NCBI GenBank assembly: GCA_030632925.1
Contig: DAOVTU010000204.1
Location: 1 to 6,225, forward strand
DNA from: Candidatus Krumholzibacteriia bacterium
GTDB taxonomy: Bacteria > Krumholzibacteriota > Krumholzibacteriia > LZORAL124-64-63
DNA length: 6,225 nucleotides
Reading direction: 5' to 3'
The position numbers and the translations under genes are program-made. The first letter of the stretch is position 1. Every line of letters begins with the position of its first letter. The notes under the pieces are model-generated. The model was not told the DNA's origin, searched no databases, and saw only the letters and a list, made by a program, of their open reading frames with translations. This document shows positions 1 to 5,876 of the stretch, one piece after another.

Positions 1-360
1 GGCGGCCAGATGAAGCTGGGCCCGGACCTGCAGAAATACGACCACGACCTGCGCGAGGTGGCCGGCGGTCCGGCCGGTATCGCCTTGGACTACAGTGTGG
101 ATCCGGCCCGTGGCGATGTGTTTTATGAAGACGCGAAGCGCTTTCTGCCCTGGCTGGAGCGCGATGATCTGGTGCCGGCCATGAGTGGCTTGCGGCCCAA
201 GCTTTCGACCACCGGTTTGGTGGATTTTGTGGTGCAGCGTGAAACAGAAGCGGAGTTGGCGGGGATGATCAACCTGGTGGGCATCGAGTCGCCGGGCTTG
301 ACCTGCGGCCCGGCCCTGGCTCAGGAAGTCGGCCGCCTGGTCGCAGAAATGGACGCCTGA
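1..360 (+). CDS. FAD-dependent oxidoreductase, L-2-hydroxyglutarate oxidase-like (C-terminal 119 codons; 5' end outside window)
   Basis: The reading frame is open from base 1 (GGQ precedes the first ATG at 10), so this is the 3' part of a longer gene and not a gene starting at 10. The residues resemble the C-terminal part of DAO-fold flavoenzymes of the L2HGDH/LhgO type. Three segments support this: a start of the form GGQ-MKLGPD; a middle with YSVDPARGDVFY and MSGLRPKL; and an end with NLVGIESPGLT, which in this family belongs to the FAD-binding C-terminal signature. Such enzymes oxidise L-2-hydroxyglutarate or related 2-hydroxy acids with FAD and pass electrons to quinone or oxygen. The N-terminal GxGxxG dinucleotide motif would lie left of the window and cannot be checked, so the substrate is uncertain; a glycerol-3-phosphate or amino-acid oxidase relative remains possible. 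The stop is one base from the next gene's ATG, which suggests co-transcription. Confidence 0.8.
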   Translation, partial: GGQMKLGPDLQKYDHDLREVAGGPAGIALDYSVDPARGDVFYEDAKRFLPWLERDDLVPAMSGLRPKLSTTGLVDFVVQRETEAELAGMINLVGIESPGLTCGPALAQEVGRLVAEMDA

Positions 361-361
361 G

Positions 362-1111
362 ATGTGGGTGGTTCTGGGCCTGTCAGTGGTGTGCGCGTTG
401 TTGGTCCTGCCCGAGCGGTGGGGGCGGCGCGCAAAACGTAAGCGCGGCCAGATGGCTCCCCTGTTCAAGGGCACCGGCCGGCACTGGCGGCGCAATTATG
501 GGCGACGCTCTTTCCTGCGTCTGGGCGGAGCCACTCTTTTGGCTGGCGTTCTGGCCTACTCGGGGGCCGACGAAGCCGCCGAAAGTTTTCACTCCGACAG
601 CGTGCGCTCGTCGGGAACCGATCGCCTGGCCCACATCTTCAAGGTTTTTGGCGAGCGGTTCTGGTTTGTGAACTGGTTGCTGGTCGCCGCAGCCGATGCC
701 TGGTGGCAGAGCGGATCGTTCAGCCGCTGGGGACGGGCCAATTTTGAAGCCATGGTCGTGGGTTTGCCACTGCTGTGGACGGTGCAACGGGGCTTGGGCG
801 CCAATCGGCCCTCGTCAGATGACGGCAGCCCGCGCTGGCGGCCCATGGCGGCGCCCAATTCGGCCAGTGGCCACACATTTATTGCAGCCGTGCCGTGGCT
901 GACCCTGGCGATGCGCTCGGGCAAGGCTCCGGTGGCTGCCTTGAGCCATGTGGCGTCCTGGGCCACGGGTTGGTCGCGCCTGAATGATCGCAAGCATTAC
1001 CTGTCCCAGATCGCCCTGGGCTGGACCATCGCCTACAACGCTGTGTCGGCTGTGAATGAGCAGCCAACCACCAAACTTCCAGTTACTAAGAAGGAAGATG
1101 TGCCCTCATGA
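362..1111 (+). CDS. PAP2-superfamily membrane protein with altered phosphatase motifs
   Basis: This 249-residue protein has an N-terminal hydrophobic segment (about 1-17), a basic stretch (20-53), and further hydrophobic segments near 54-66, 101-112, 130-142, 172-184 and 213-231, so it is an integral membrane protein. PAP2 lipid phosphatases carry K-x6-RP, PSGH and SR-x5-H-x3-D. Here motif 1 has RP at 149-150 but Gln142 in place of Lys. Motif 2 reads SASGH with His171. Motif 3 reads SR at 205-206, His212 exactly five residues on, then Gln216 in place of Asp. Both histidines, including the expected nucleophile His212, are kept. The protein may dephosphorylate a lipid such as undecaprenyl-PP or phosphatidate, or may have lost or changed activity. 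The ATG at 362 follows the previous stop by one base with only a weak ribosome site, which suggests translational coupling. Its TGA overlaps the next ATG. Confidence 0.75.
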   Translation: MWVVLGLSVVCALLVLPERWGRRAKRKRGQMAPLFKGTGRHWRRNYGRRSFLRLGGATLLAGVLAYSGADEAAESFHSDSVRSSGTDRLAHIFKVFGERFWFVNWLLVAAADAWWQSGSFSRWGRANFEAMVVGLPLLWTVQRGLGANRPSSDDGSPRWRPMAAPNSASGHTFIAAVPWLTLAMRSGKAPVAALSHVASWATGWSRLNDRKHYLSQIALGWTIAYNAVSAVNEQPTTKLPVTKKEDVPS

Positions 1112-3048
1112 GCGGTTTGAATTTTTACCGGTTCCCGAATTTCTGGGCGGCCTTCCCGATTTTTATGTTGGTCATGGCCGGAGTGTCGACCGCCGCCGAA
1201 TACCAGGCCCGCCCATTGGCGGAAGTGGCCCGACAGGGTTTCGTGAGCGTCACGGCCGACCAGATGGCAGCCGACGATGCCCGGCGCGAGGCCGACGGCT
1301 TGCCCTACCGCTTTGCCGTGCCTGTGGACGTGGCCCTGACACCCGACAACGCCGGCACCTGGGAAAGCCTGCCCGATGGTCGGGCTCTGTGGCGCCTGCG
1401 CGTGGCCAGCCCGGGAGTGCTTTCTTTGAACCTGGGTTTTGCCCGCACCGAATTGCCGACCGGGGCCCGCTTGCTGGTCTATCCGGCCACAGACCCGGCG
1501 GCGGCCAGGCGTCTGGACAGCGAGGCGCGCGAGGGCCATGGCCAGATTTGGACGCCTGTATTTCTGACCGACGAACTGGTGGTGGAGTTGACAGTGCCCC
1601 AGACGGCGCGGCCTGAGATCGACCTGGAACTGAGCTCGGTGGGGCGCGGCTACCGTTTTTTTGGTGAAGATACCAGTGATAAGGCCGGCACCTGCAACAT
1701 CGACGTGATTTGTCCGGACGGTGACGACTGGCGCGGCGAAATCGACACCGTGGGCCTGGTGCAGCGCGATGGTTCGATCCTGTGCACGGGTTTCATGGTC
1801 AACAACGCGGCCAATGACGGGCGCCCTCTGTTCATGACGGCGTTCCACTGTCATGTGGATGAGGGTTCGGCGCCTAGCCTGGTGGTGTACTGGAATTTCC
1901 AGAGCCCGGTGTGTGGCGATCAAAGCGGTGGAGAACTGACCCAGACCAGCAGCGGATCGACCCTGCTGGCGGCCTACGTGACTTCCGATTTTAGTCTGCT
2001 GGAATTGGACGAACCGCCGGCCGCGGTCTTTGGCGTGAAATATGCCGGCTGGAATCGCAGCAGCACCAACCCGACTGGTGCAGTGTGCATCCATCATCCG
2101 CGTTCGGACGAGAAGAGCATCAGTTTCGAGAACGACCCCTTGAGCACGACTTTCTACCTTTCGGCGACTCCCAGTGCAGAAGGTGACCACCTGCGTGTAT
2201 TCGACTGGGATGTGGGCACGACCGAGGGTGGTTCTTCGGGTTCGCCCCTGTTCGATACCGAACATCGGGTGGTGGGGCAGTTGCACGGCGGGTATGCCGC
2301 CTGTGGCAACGATCTGGCCGATTGGTATGGCCGTTTTTCGGTATCGTGGGAAGGCGGCGGCACGCTGGCCACGCGCTTGCGTGATCATCTGGATCCGGGC
2401 AATACCGGGGCCATGATCACCAACCTGTTTGACCCGCTGGGGGCGAGCTTTGCGGTGAGCCCGAGCGGGGACCTGGAATCGATCGGGGTTGTCGGTGGGG
2501 CGCTGGCACCCCTTGACCATACCCTGACGGTGTCCAATGTGGGCAGCTTGCCGGTGAATTTTACCGCCGCCACGACTGCGGCTTGGTTGAACCTGAATTC
2601 CGGCGGCGGCCTGATCGGCGTTGGCGGGCAGACCGATGTGATGGCTTCGTTGAACGCGGAAGTAGGAAACCTGCCGCTGGGCATTCATCGCGGCACCATC
2701 GATTTCGTCAACACCGACGGTGGCGGCGGCACCACCAGCCGGGATGTAGTCCTGACCCTGACCGAGAATTCCCTGACCTTGGTGGGCGCGGTGCCCAATC
2801 CTTTCTCACATGCACCGGTGCCTCTGCGGTATGTACTGATGGGCGAGGCGGTGGTCCGGGCCCGGGTCTCGAATTTGCGCGGGTTCGTGGTGCGCGATCT
2901 TGGCAGCTTTGACGGCGTCGCAGGGGAGAACAACATCCCTTGGGATGGCCTGGATGACCATGGCCAACTGGTGCCTTCGGGCGTCTATGTGGTGACCATC
3001 GATGCCCTCGGGCGCTCTTTTCAGGTGAAGCTGGCTTACACCCACTGA
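1108..3048 (+). CDS. Secreted lysyl endopeptidase-type serine protease (family S1) with Ig-like and FlgD-Ig-like C-terminal domains
   Basis: A 646-residue exported preproprotein. A signal peptide spans about 1-30 (hydrophobic 12-26, STAA cleavage region) and a propeptide runs to about 192. The catalytic domain (about 193-443) closely follows Achromobacter protease I (API), as recalled: CNIDV at 196-200, VNNAAND near 231-237, VVYWNF near 259-264, SDFSLLEL at 293-300 and GQLHGG at 390-395. The triad is His247, Asp294 and Ser377 (in GSSGSP). Cys196, 202, 226, 248, 269 and 399 fit the three API disulfides. Asp405 in the DWYGR segment fits the API Asp225 that selects lysine at P1. Residues about 446-551 form a BACON/Ig-like domain. 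Residues 558-646 (starting VGAVPNPF, with SGVYVVTI) form a FlgD-Ig-like tail, often used for surface retention or sorting. A ribosome site, AAGGAAG at 1091-1097, supports the ATG at 1108, which overlaps the upstream TGA by four bases. Only four lysines occur in the whole protein. Confidence 0.93.
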   Translation: MSGLNFYRFPNFWAAFPIFMLVMAGVSTAAEYQARPLAEVARQGFVSVTADQMAADDARREADGLPYRFAVPVDVALTPDNAGTWESLPDGRALWRLRVASPGVLSLNLGFARTELPTGARLLVYPATDPAAARRLDSEAREGHGQIWTPVFLTDELVVELTVPQTARPEIDLELSSVGRGYRFFGEDTSDKAGTCNIDVICPDGDDWRGEIDTVGLVQRDGSILCTGFMVNNAANDGRPLFMTAFHCHVDEGSAPSLVVYWNFQSPVCGDQSGGELTQTSSGSTLLAAYVTSDFSLLELDEPPAAVFGVKYAGWNRSSTNPTGAVCIHHPRSDEKSISFENDPLSTTFYLSATPSAEGDHLRVFDWDVGTTEGGSSGSPLFDTEHRVVGQLHGGYAACGNDLADWYGRFSVSWEGGGTLATRLRDHLDPGNTGAMITNLFDPLGASFAVSPSGDLESIGVVGGALAPLDHTLTVSNVGSLPVNFTAATTAAWLNLNSGGGLIGVGGQTDVMASLNAEVGNLPLGIHRGTIDFVNTDGGGGTTSRDVVLTLTENSLTLVGAVPNPFSHAPVPLRYVLMGEAVVRARVSNLRGFVVRDLGSFDGVAGENNIPWDGLDDHGQLVPSGVYVVTIDALGRSFQVKLAYTH

Positions 3049-3081
3049 GAGTGTGGTGAACGGGCGGGACGAGTTTTATTG

Positions 3082-3131
3082 ACCTTGGGTTCGGGGTATG
3101 TGCAATATCCTGCCCCAGGGTTTTCTTGTTT
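3082..3131 (+). terminator. Candidate intrinsic terminator of the protease operon
   Basis: ACCTTGGG (3082-3089) can pair with CCCAGGGT (3114-3121), allowing one G-U pair, and TTTTCTTGTTT follows at 3121-3131. The 24-base loop is long and can pair partly within itself (GGGG with CCCC as an alternative). The position, 34 bases after the protease stop, fits termination of the left operon. The long loop and interrupted T-tract lower confidence. Confidence 0.45.
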
Positions 3132-3162
3132 CGGAGTTTTCAAAGCCAAAGCCTGTTAGTGG

Positions 3163-3190
3163 TTTACGCTGTTTCAGCAATAAATATCAT
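3163..3190 (+). promoter_or_regulatory. Weak candidate sigma-70-type promoter for the SQR operon
   Basis: TTTACG at 3163-3168 and TATCAT at 3185-3190 are separated by 16 bases. TATAAA at 3190-3195 is another possible -10. They lie in the only AT-rich island upstream of the SQR gene, after the candidate terminator, so an independent promoter here is reasonable. The hexamers match the consensus poorly and the sigma-factor preference of this organism is unknown. A start near 3197-3202 would leave a leader of roughly 95-100 bases. Confidence 0.3.
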
Positions 3191-3283
3191 ATAAAACCGG
3201 TGGGAAAAGGTCGGATTTAGTTGGTGACGAGTCTCCTAGTTAAGCAGTATGTTGATTGTCTCGTTTAGACTGCTGCTTCATTC

Positions 3284-3290
3284 AGGAGGA
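3284..3290 (+). promoter_or_regulatory. Ribosome binding site fixing the SQR start
   Basis: AGGAGGA lies 7 bases before the ATG at 3298. It favours that ATG over the in-frame TTG at 3256, which would put 14 extra residues ahead of the FAD-binding beta strand. Confidence 0.9.
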
Positions 3291-3297
3291 TCACTCA

Positions 3298-4734
3298 ATG
3301 GCCAAGATCTGCGTCATCGGTGCTGGGTTCGCCGGCCACACCGCTGCTTTGTATTTGGGCGACAAGCTTGGCCGCGAGCATGAAGTGACGGTGATCAATC
3401 GGTCGCCGAATTTTGTCTACATTCCGTCCCTGGTCTGGGTGGGCATCGACCGCATGCCCGTTGAAAAAACCCTCTTCGATCTGCAAAAGGTTTATGACGG
3501 CAAGAATGTCAATTTCATTGCCGGACGCGCCACCGAAGTGCACGCCGACGCCCAGCACGTGGTGGTTGAACCTAACGGCGAGGGCGCTACACCGGTGCAG
3601 GTGGACTACGACTACCTGATCATCGCCACTGGCCCAAAGCTGGATTTCGAGGCCACCCCGGGCCTGGGGCCGGCTGCGGGCAATACCTGGTCCATTTGCA
3701 GTCCTCCCCATGCCCTGGAGGCGCGGGAAAAATACCTCGAGGCTGTCGACCGCATGGAAAAGGGCGACCGGCAGCGCATCGTCATCGGCACCGGCCATGG
3801 CGCGGCCACCTGCCAGGGCGCAGCCCTGGAATACATCACCAACGTGCACAAGGATCTGGTGCGGCGCGGCGTGCGCGACAAGTGTGACCTGACCTACCTG
3901 TCCAACGAACCGGAGCTGGGCGATTTTGGCATCCGGGGTCTGAACGTCAAACACCGGGGCCGAAAAACCTCGGCGGCCGAATTCATCGGCGCCGTTTTCA
4001 AAGACTACGACATCACGCCCCAGGTGGGCCGTGGGGTCACAAGGGTGGAAAAAGAATCCATCCACTGGGAAGACATGGAAGGCACCAGTGGCGAGACGGG
4101 TTATGACTACGCCATGCTCATCCCGCGGTTCCAGGGCCAACCCCTGAAGTATGTGGGCAAGGACGGCGCCGATGTGGCCGACCAGATCACCAACCCGGGG
4201 GGCATGATCAAGGTCGATGGCATTTACGGTTTGCCGTGGGACGAATTGGCGGCCAATCCGGATGCCTGGCCGGCGGTGTACCAGAACCCGAACTACACCA
4301 ACATTTTTGCCGCCGGGATCGCTTTTGCACCTCCGGGGCCGATCTCCAAGCCGCACATGAATCCCAACGGAGTGCCCATGAGTCCCGCGCCGCCGCGCAC
4401 GGGCATGGTCTCGGGCATCATTGGCCGCATCGTGGCCCTGAACGTGATCGATCTGGTGGAAAAGGGCCGCATGACCCACAGCGAGCGCATGACCGAGATG
4501 GCAGCGGCCTGCATCGCCTCGATGGGCGACAGTTTGTGGGACGGCTCGGCGGCCGTGATCATGGTGTACCCCGTGGTGCCTGATACCCGCAAATATCCCA
4601 ATGAAGATGGGCGCGACGAGTTTGTGACCCACATGGAAATGGGCCTGGCCGGGGCCTGGATGAAGCGCATGATCCACACGACATTCATGCACAAACTGAA
4701 GGTACGCATTGGCTGGAAAATCATTCCGGAATAG
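3298..4734 (+). CDS. sqr: Sulfide:quinone oxidoreductase (FAD-dependent, membrane-associated)
   Basis: A 478-residue flavoprotein of the pyridine nucleotide-disulfide oxidoreductase fold. Residues 3-16 carry the FAD Rossmann motif (G8-x-G10-x-x-G13). The second FAD motif is YLIIATGP (106-113), and NIFAAG at 335-340 belongs to the C-terminal FAD/quinone region. SQR enzymes oxidise sulfide to sulfane sulfur on a Cys pair and pass electrons through FAD to quinone. Three cysteines fit Acidithiobacillus SQR Cys128, Cys160 and Cys356 as recalled: Cys134 in SIC, Cys172 in GAATCQGA, and Cys405 in AACIASMGD, with the GSAAVIMVYPVVP segment after it as in the family. The tail (447-474) has amphipathic, Lys/Arg- and Trp-containing helices suited to peripheral membrane binding. 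The protein is about 40 residues longer than the roughly 430-residue type I enzyme, with the excess between Cys172 and Cys405. The SQR subtype is not assigned; a flavocytochrome-c sulfide dehydrogenase-like relative is less likely, as there is no signal peptide. Confidence 0.88.
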   Translation: MAKICVIGAGFAGHTAALYLGDKLGREHEVTVINRSPNFVYIPSLVWVGIDRMPVEKTLFDLQKVYDGKNVNFIAGRATEVHADAQHVVVEPNGEGATPVQVDYDYLIIATGPKLDFEATPGLGPAAGNTWSICSPPHALEAREKYLEAVDRMEKGDRQRIVIGTGHGAATCQGAALEYITNVHKDLVRRGVRDKCDLTYLSNEPELGDFGIRGLNVKHRGRKTSAAEFIGAVFKDYDITPQVGRGVTRVEKESIHWEDMEGTSGETGYDYAMLIPRFQGQPLKYVGKDGADVADQITNPGGMIKVDGIYGLPWDELAANPDAWPAVYQNPNYTNIFAAGIAFAPPGPISKPHMNPNGVPMSPAPPRTGMVSGIIGRIVALNVIDLVEKGRMTHSERMTEMAAACIASMGDSLWDGSAAVIMVYPVVPDTRKYPNEDGRDEFVTHMEMGLAGAWMKRMIHTTFMHKLKVRIGWKIIPE

Positions 4735-4738
4735 GAGG
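4733..4738 (+). promoter_or_regulatory. Ribosome binding site of the small gene, overlapping the SQR stop
   Basis: AGGAGG lies 6 bases before the ATG at 4745, and its first two bases are the last two of the SQR TAG stop (4732-4734). A perfect site at ideal spacing is the main evidence that the short downstream frame is translated. The overlap suggests coupling to SQR translation. Confidence 0.75.
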
Positions 4739-4744
4739 CTCGAG

Positions 4745-4861
4745 ATGGAAATCACCGATCGCGACAAATTCTGGATGAACAATAAGATCTTCCAGTTTTT
4801 TCGGTTTATTGTTTTGAATTTGAAGATTCTTAAGGCGGTGGATCATAGTAAGCGTTCCTGA
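4745..4861 (+). CDS. 38-residue small protein following SQR, possible membrane-binding peptide
   Basis: The frame runs from ATG 4745 to TGA 4859-4861. Residues 1-8 are charged (MEITDRDK), residues 9-32 alternate aromatic/aliphatic and basic residues (for example FQFFRFIVLNLKILKAV at 16-32), and the tail is polar and basic (DHSKRS). This looks like an amphipathic or single membrane-associated helix. It sits 10 bases after the SQR stop with a perfect AGGAGG site, and hairpin 1 begins at the base after its stop, so it appears to be the last gene of the SQR transcript. Codons are more AT-rich than in SQR (TTT, ATT, TTG, AAT). I do not recognise a family. A role as an SQR accessory or membrane anchor is inferred only from context and composition. 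Confidence 0.6.
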   Translation: MEITDRDKFWMNNKIFQFFRFIVLNLKILKAVDHSKRS

Positions 4862-4953
4862 TTTCGCCGATCACACACAGACAAGAACCCGGATGTCCTC
4901 AGCGCTTCGCGCCTGCGGATTACCGGGTTCTTGTCTGTGTGTGACCGGCGAAA
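4862..4953. repeat. Long hairpin 1: 31-base inverted arms around a 30-base shared loop
   Basis: Arms 4862-4892 and 4923-4953 are complementary at 30 of 31 positions (A4870 opposite C4945). The 30-base loop (4893-4922) folds further: TCC at 4896-4898 with GGA at 4917-4919, CAG at 4900-4902 with CTG at 4913-4915, and CGC at 4903-4905 with GCG at 4909-4911. The whole 92 bases can therefore form one near-continuous hairpin or cruciform. The segment 4887-4928 is identical to the reverse complement of 5886-5927. The element starts immediately after the small gene's TGA, so it may end the SQR transcript or protect its 3' end, although no T-tract follows. Confidence 0.92.
4893..4922 (+). repeat. 30-base apical core of hairpin 1 (dispersed repeat, forward copy)
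   Basis: This begins ATGTCCTCAGCGC and ends GCGCCTGCGGATTA. It is identical, as reverse complement, to 5892-5921, and identity extends over ACCCGG and CCGGGT on either side to 42 bases in total. It stops where the locus-specific stem begins. Confidence 0.93.
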
Positions 4954-5022
4954 GCGGCATACCGGAGGTAGGTTGTGGTGCTTGGGGTGGGGCGGCGAAT
5001 TGGGAGAACTGTGGATATTCAT

Positions 5023-5028
5023 AAGGAG
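5023..5028 (+). promoter_or_regulatory. Ribosome binding site deciding the SDR start
   Basis: AAGGAG lies 6 bases before the ATG at 5035 and places a clean signal peptide at the N terminus. A second site, GGAGGT at 4964-4969, precedes an in-frame GTG at 4975 by 5 bases. That start would add 20 residues ahead of the signal sequence and is less likely. Confidence 0.75.
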
Positions 5029-5034
5029 ATCAGG

Positions 5035-5787
5035 ATGCGTTGGGCTATTGCTTTGCTGTTGGTGATGGGATTTGGGGCTGGTGCAGTTGCTGCCCAGGAG
5101 TCGGAGTGGAGTGGGGAGACGGTTTTGGTGACGGGGGCCAATCGGGGGATTGGGTTGGAATTTGCGCGGCAGTTGCATGAGGCTGGGGCGACGGTGATTG
5201 GGACGGCGCGGAAGCCGGAGAAGGCTGAAGAGTTGAAGGCGCTCGGCGTGCGGGTGGTGCAGTTGGATGTGACCGATGAGGCGAGTGTGGCGGCGTTGGT
5301 GAAAGAGCTGGACGGCTTGTCTATTGATGTGCTGATGAACAATGCGGGGATATTTTTGGAGCATGGGGATTTCGAGAGTGCTGATCCGGCGGCGGTGATG
5401 AAGGTTTATGATGTGAATGTGGTGGGACCGCTGCGGGTAATCCAGGCTCTGTTGCCGAATCTGCGTTCGGGCGAGCGAAAATTGATCATGAACATGTCCA
5501 GTGGGCTGGGCAGCATCGCCAACAATACCGGCGGCGGCATGGTGGCCTACCGCGCGAGCAAGGCCGCCCTGAACATGCAGACCCACACCCTGGCCGCCGA
5601 CCTGGCCAAGGAAGATTTCATCTGCATCGCCATGAGTCCCGGCTGGGTGCGCACCGACATGGGCGGCGAAAACGCCAACCTCAGCCCCGCCGAAAGTGTC
5701 TCAGGAATGTTGTCGACCCTGGCCCCATTGACGGCCAAAGACTCCGGCCGCTACCTAAACCACGACGGCACCGAGCTGCCCTGGTAA
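5035..5787 (+). CDS. Exported short-chain dehydrogenase/reductase (C-factor/sniffer-like SDR)
   Basis: A 250-residue SDR preceded by a signal peptide: M1-R2, a hydrophobic core at about 3-17 and AVAA at 17-20, with cleavage likely before Gln21. The SDR fold follows directly. It has the cofactor motif TGANRGIG (33-40), Arg59-Lys60 after the second strand (which favours NADPH), NNAG (102-105), a serine region at 155-160 (Ser160 probably catalytic), and Y172-R-A-S-K176. PGWVRTDMGG (202-211) follows. The YRASKAALNM and NTGGG features resemble the C-factor/sniffer-like carbonyl-reductase subfamily, which includes Myxococcus CsgA. The substrate is unknown. Export is unusual because NAD(P)H is cytoplasmic. 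The first half of the gene is very G/T-rich and the second half C-rich. The gene sits between two inverted copies of a hairpin repeat and converges with citrate synthase. Confidence 0.92.
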   Translation: MRWAIALLLVMGFGAGAVAAQESEWSGETVLVTGANRGIGLEFARQLHEAGATVIGTARKPEKAEELKALGVRVVQLDVTDEASVAALVKELDGLSIDVLMNNAGIFLEHGDFESADPAAVMKVYDVNVVGPLRVIQALLPNLRSGERKLIMNMSSGLGSIANNTGGGMVAYRASKAALNMQTHTLAADLAKEDFICIAMSPGWVRTDMGGENANLSPAESVSGMLSTLAPLTAKDSGRYLNHDGTELPW

Positions 5788-5876
5788 CTCACAGCCCCAA
5801 GCCAAGCGCAACGCGATGGCCTCTGGGGAAGCTTAAGTCACGTACCGAGGGTGCCTGGCAGGGTTCGCGCGTTCAC

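Larger units (their letters stand above)
3049..3297. other. Intergenic region between protease and SQR genes
   Basis: This 249-base stretch is clearly AT-richer than the flanking genes, with an AT island at about 3175-3197. It holds a candidate terminator for the upstream operon (3082-3131), a weak candidate promoter (3163-3190), a small inverted repeat near the SQR start (3243-3274) and the SQR ribosome site (3284-3290). I see no open reading frame with a convincing ribosome site and no tRNA. Confidence 0.7.

Noticed and set aside
1033..2688. Long open frame on the minus strand opposite the protease gene (551 codons)
   Set aside because: Its product has no recognisable domain and is rich in Arg, Gln, His and Gly, as expected from reading GC-rich codons backwards. 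The plus strand encodes an unmistakable protease.
3256..3297. TTG start adding 14 residues to SQR
   Set aside because: The ATG at 3298 has a perfect ribosome site at 7 bases, and the FAD-binding strand starts directly after it.
3295..4782. Long open frame on the minus strand opposite SQR (495 codons)
   Set aside because: It mirrors the SQR frame almost end to end and has the His/Val/Gly-rich composition of an antisense shadow. No ribosome site or family motif is seen.
4975..5034. GTG start adding 20 residues to the SDR protein
   Set aside because: GGAGGT does lie 5 bases upstream, but the ATG at 5035 has AAGGAG at 6 bases and yields a standard-length signal peptide. It is not fully excluded.
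4843..5586. Minus-strand open frame across hairpin 1 and the first part of the SDR gene
   Set aside because: It is open because the plus strand there is very poor in C. The product is a low-complexity His/Pro/Arg/Ser-rich sequence, and it runs through the hairpin.
5794..5828. Small stem after the SDR stop as an intrinsic terminator
   Set aside because: The pairing is imperfect and AAGCTTAAG follows it instead of a T-tract. Hairpin 2 is the better terminator candidate.
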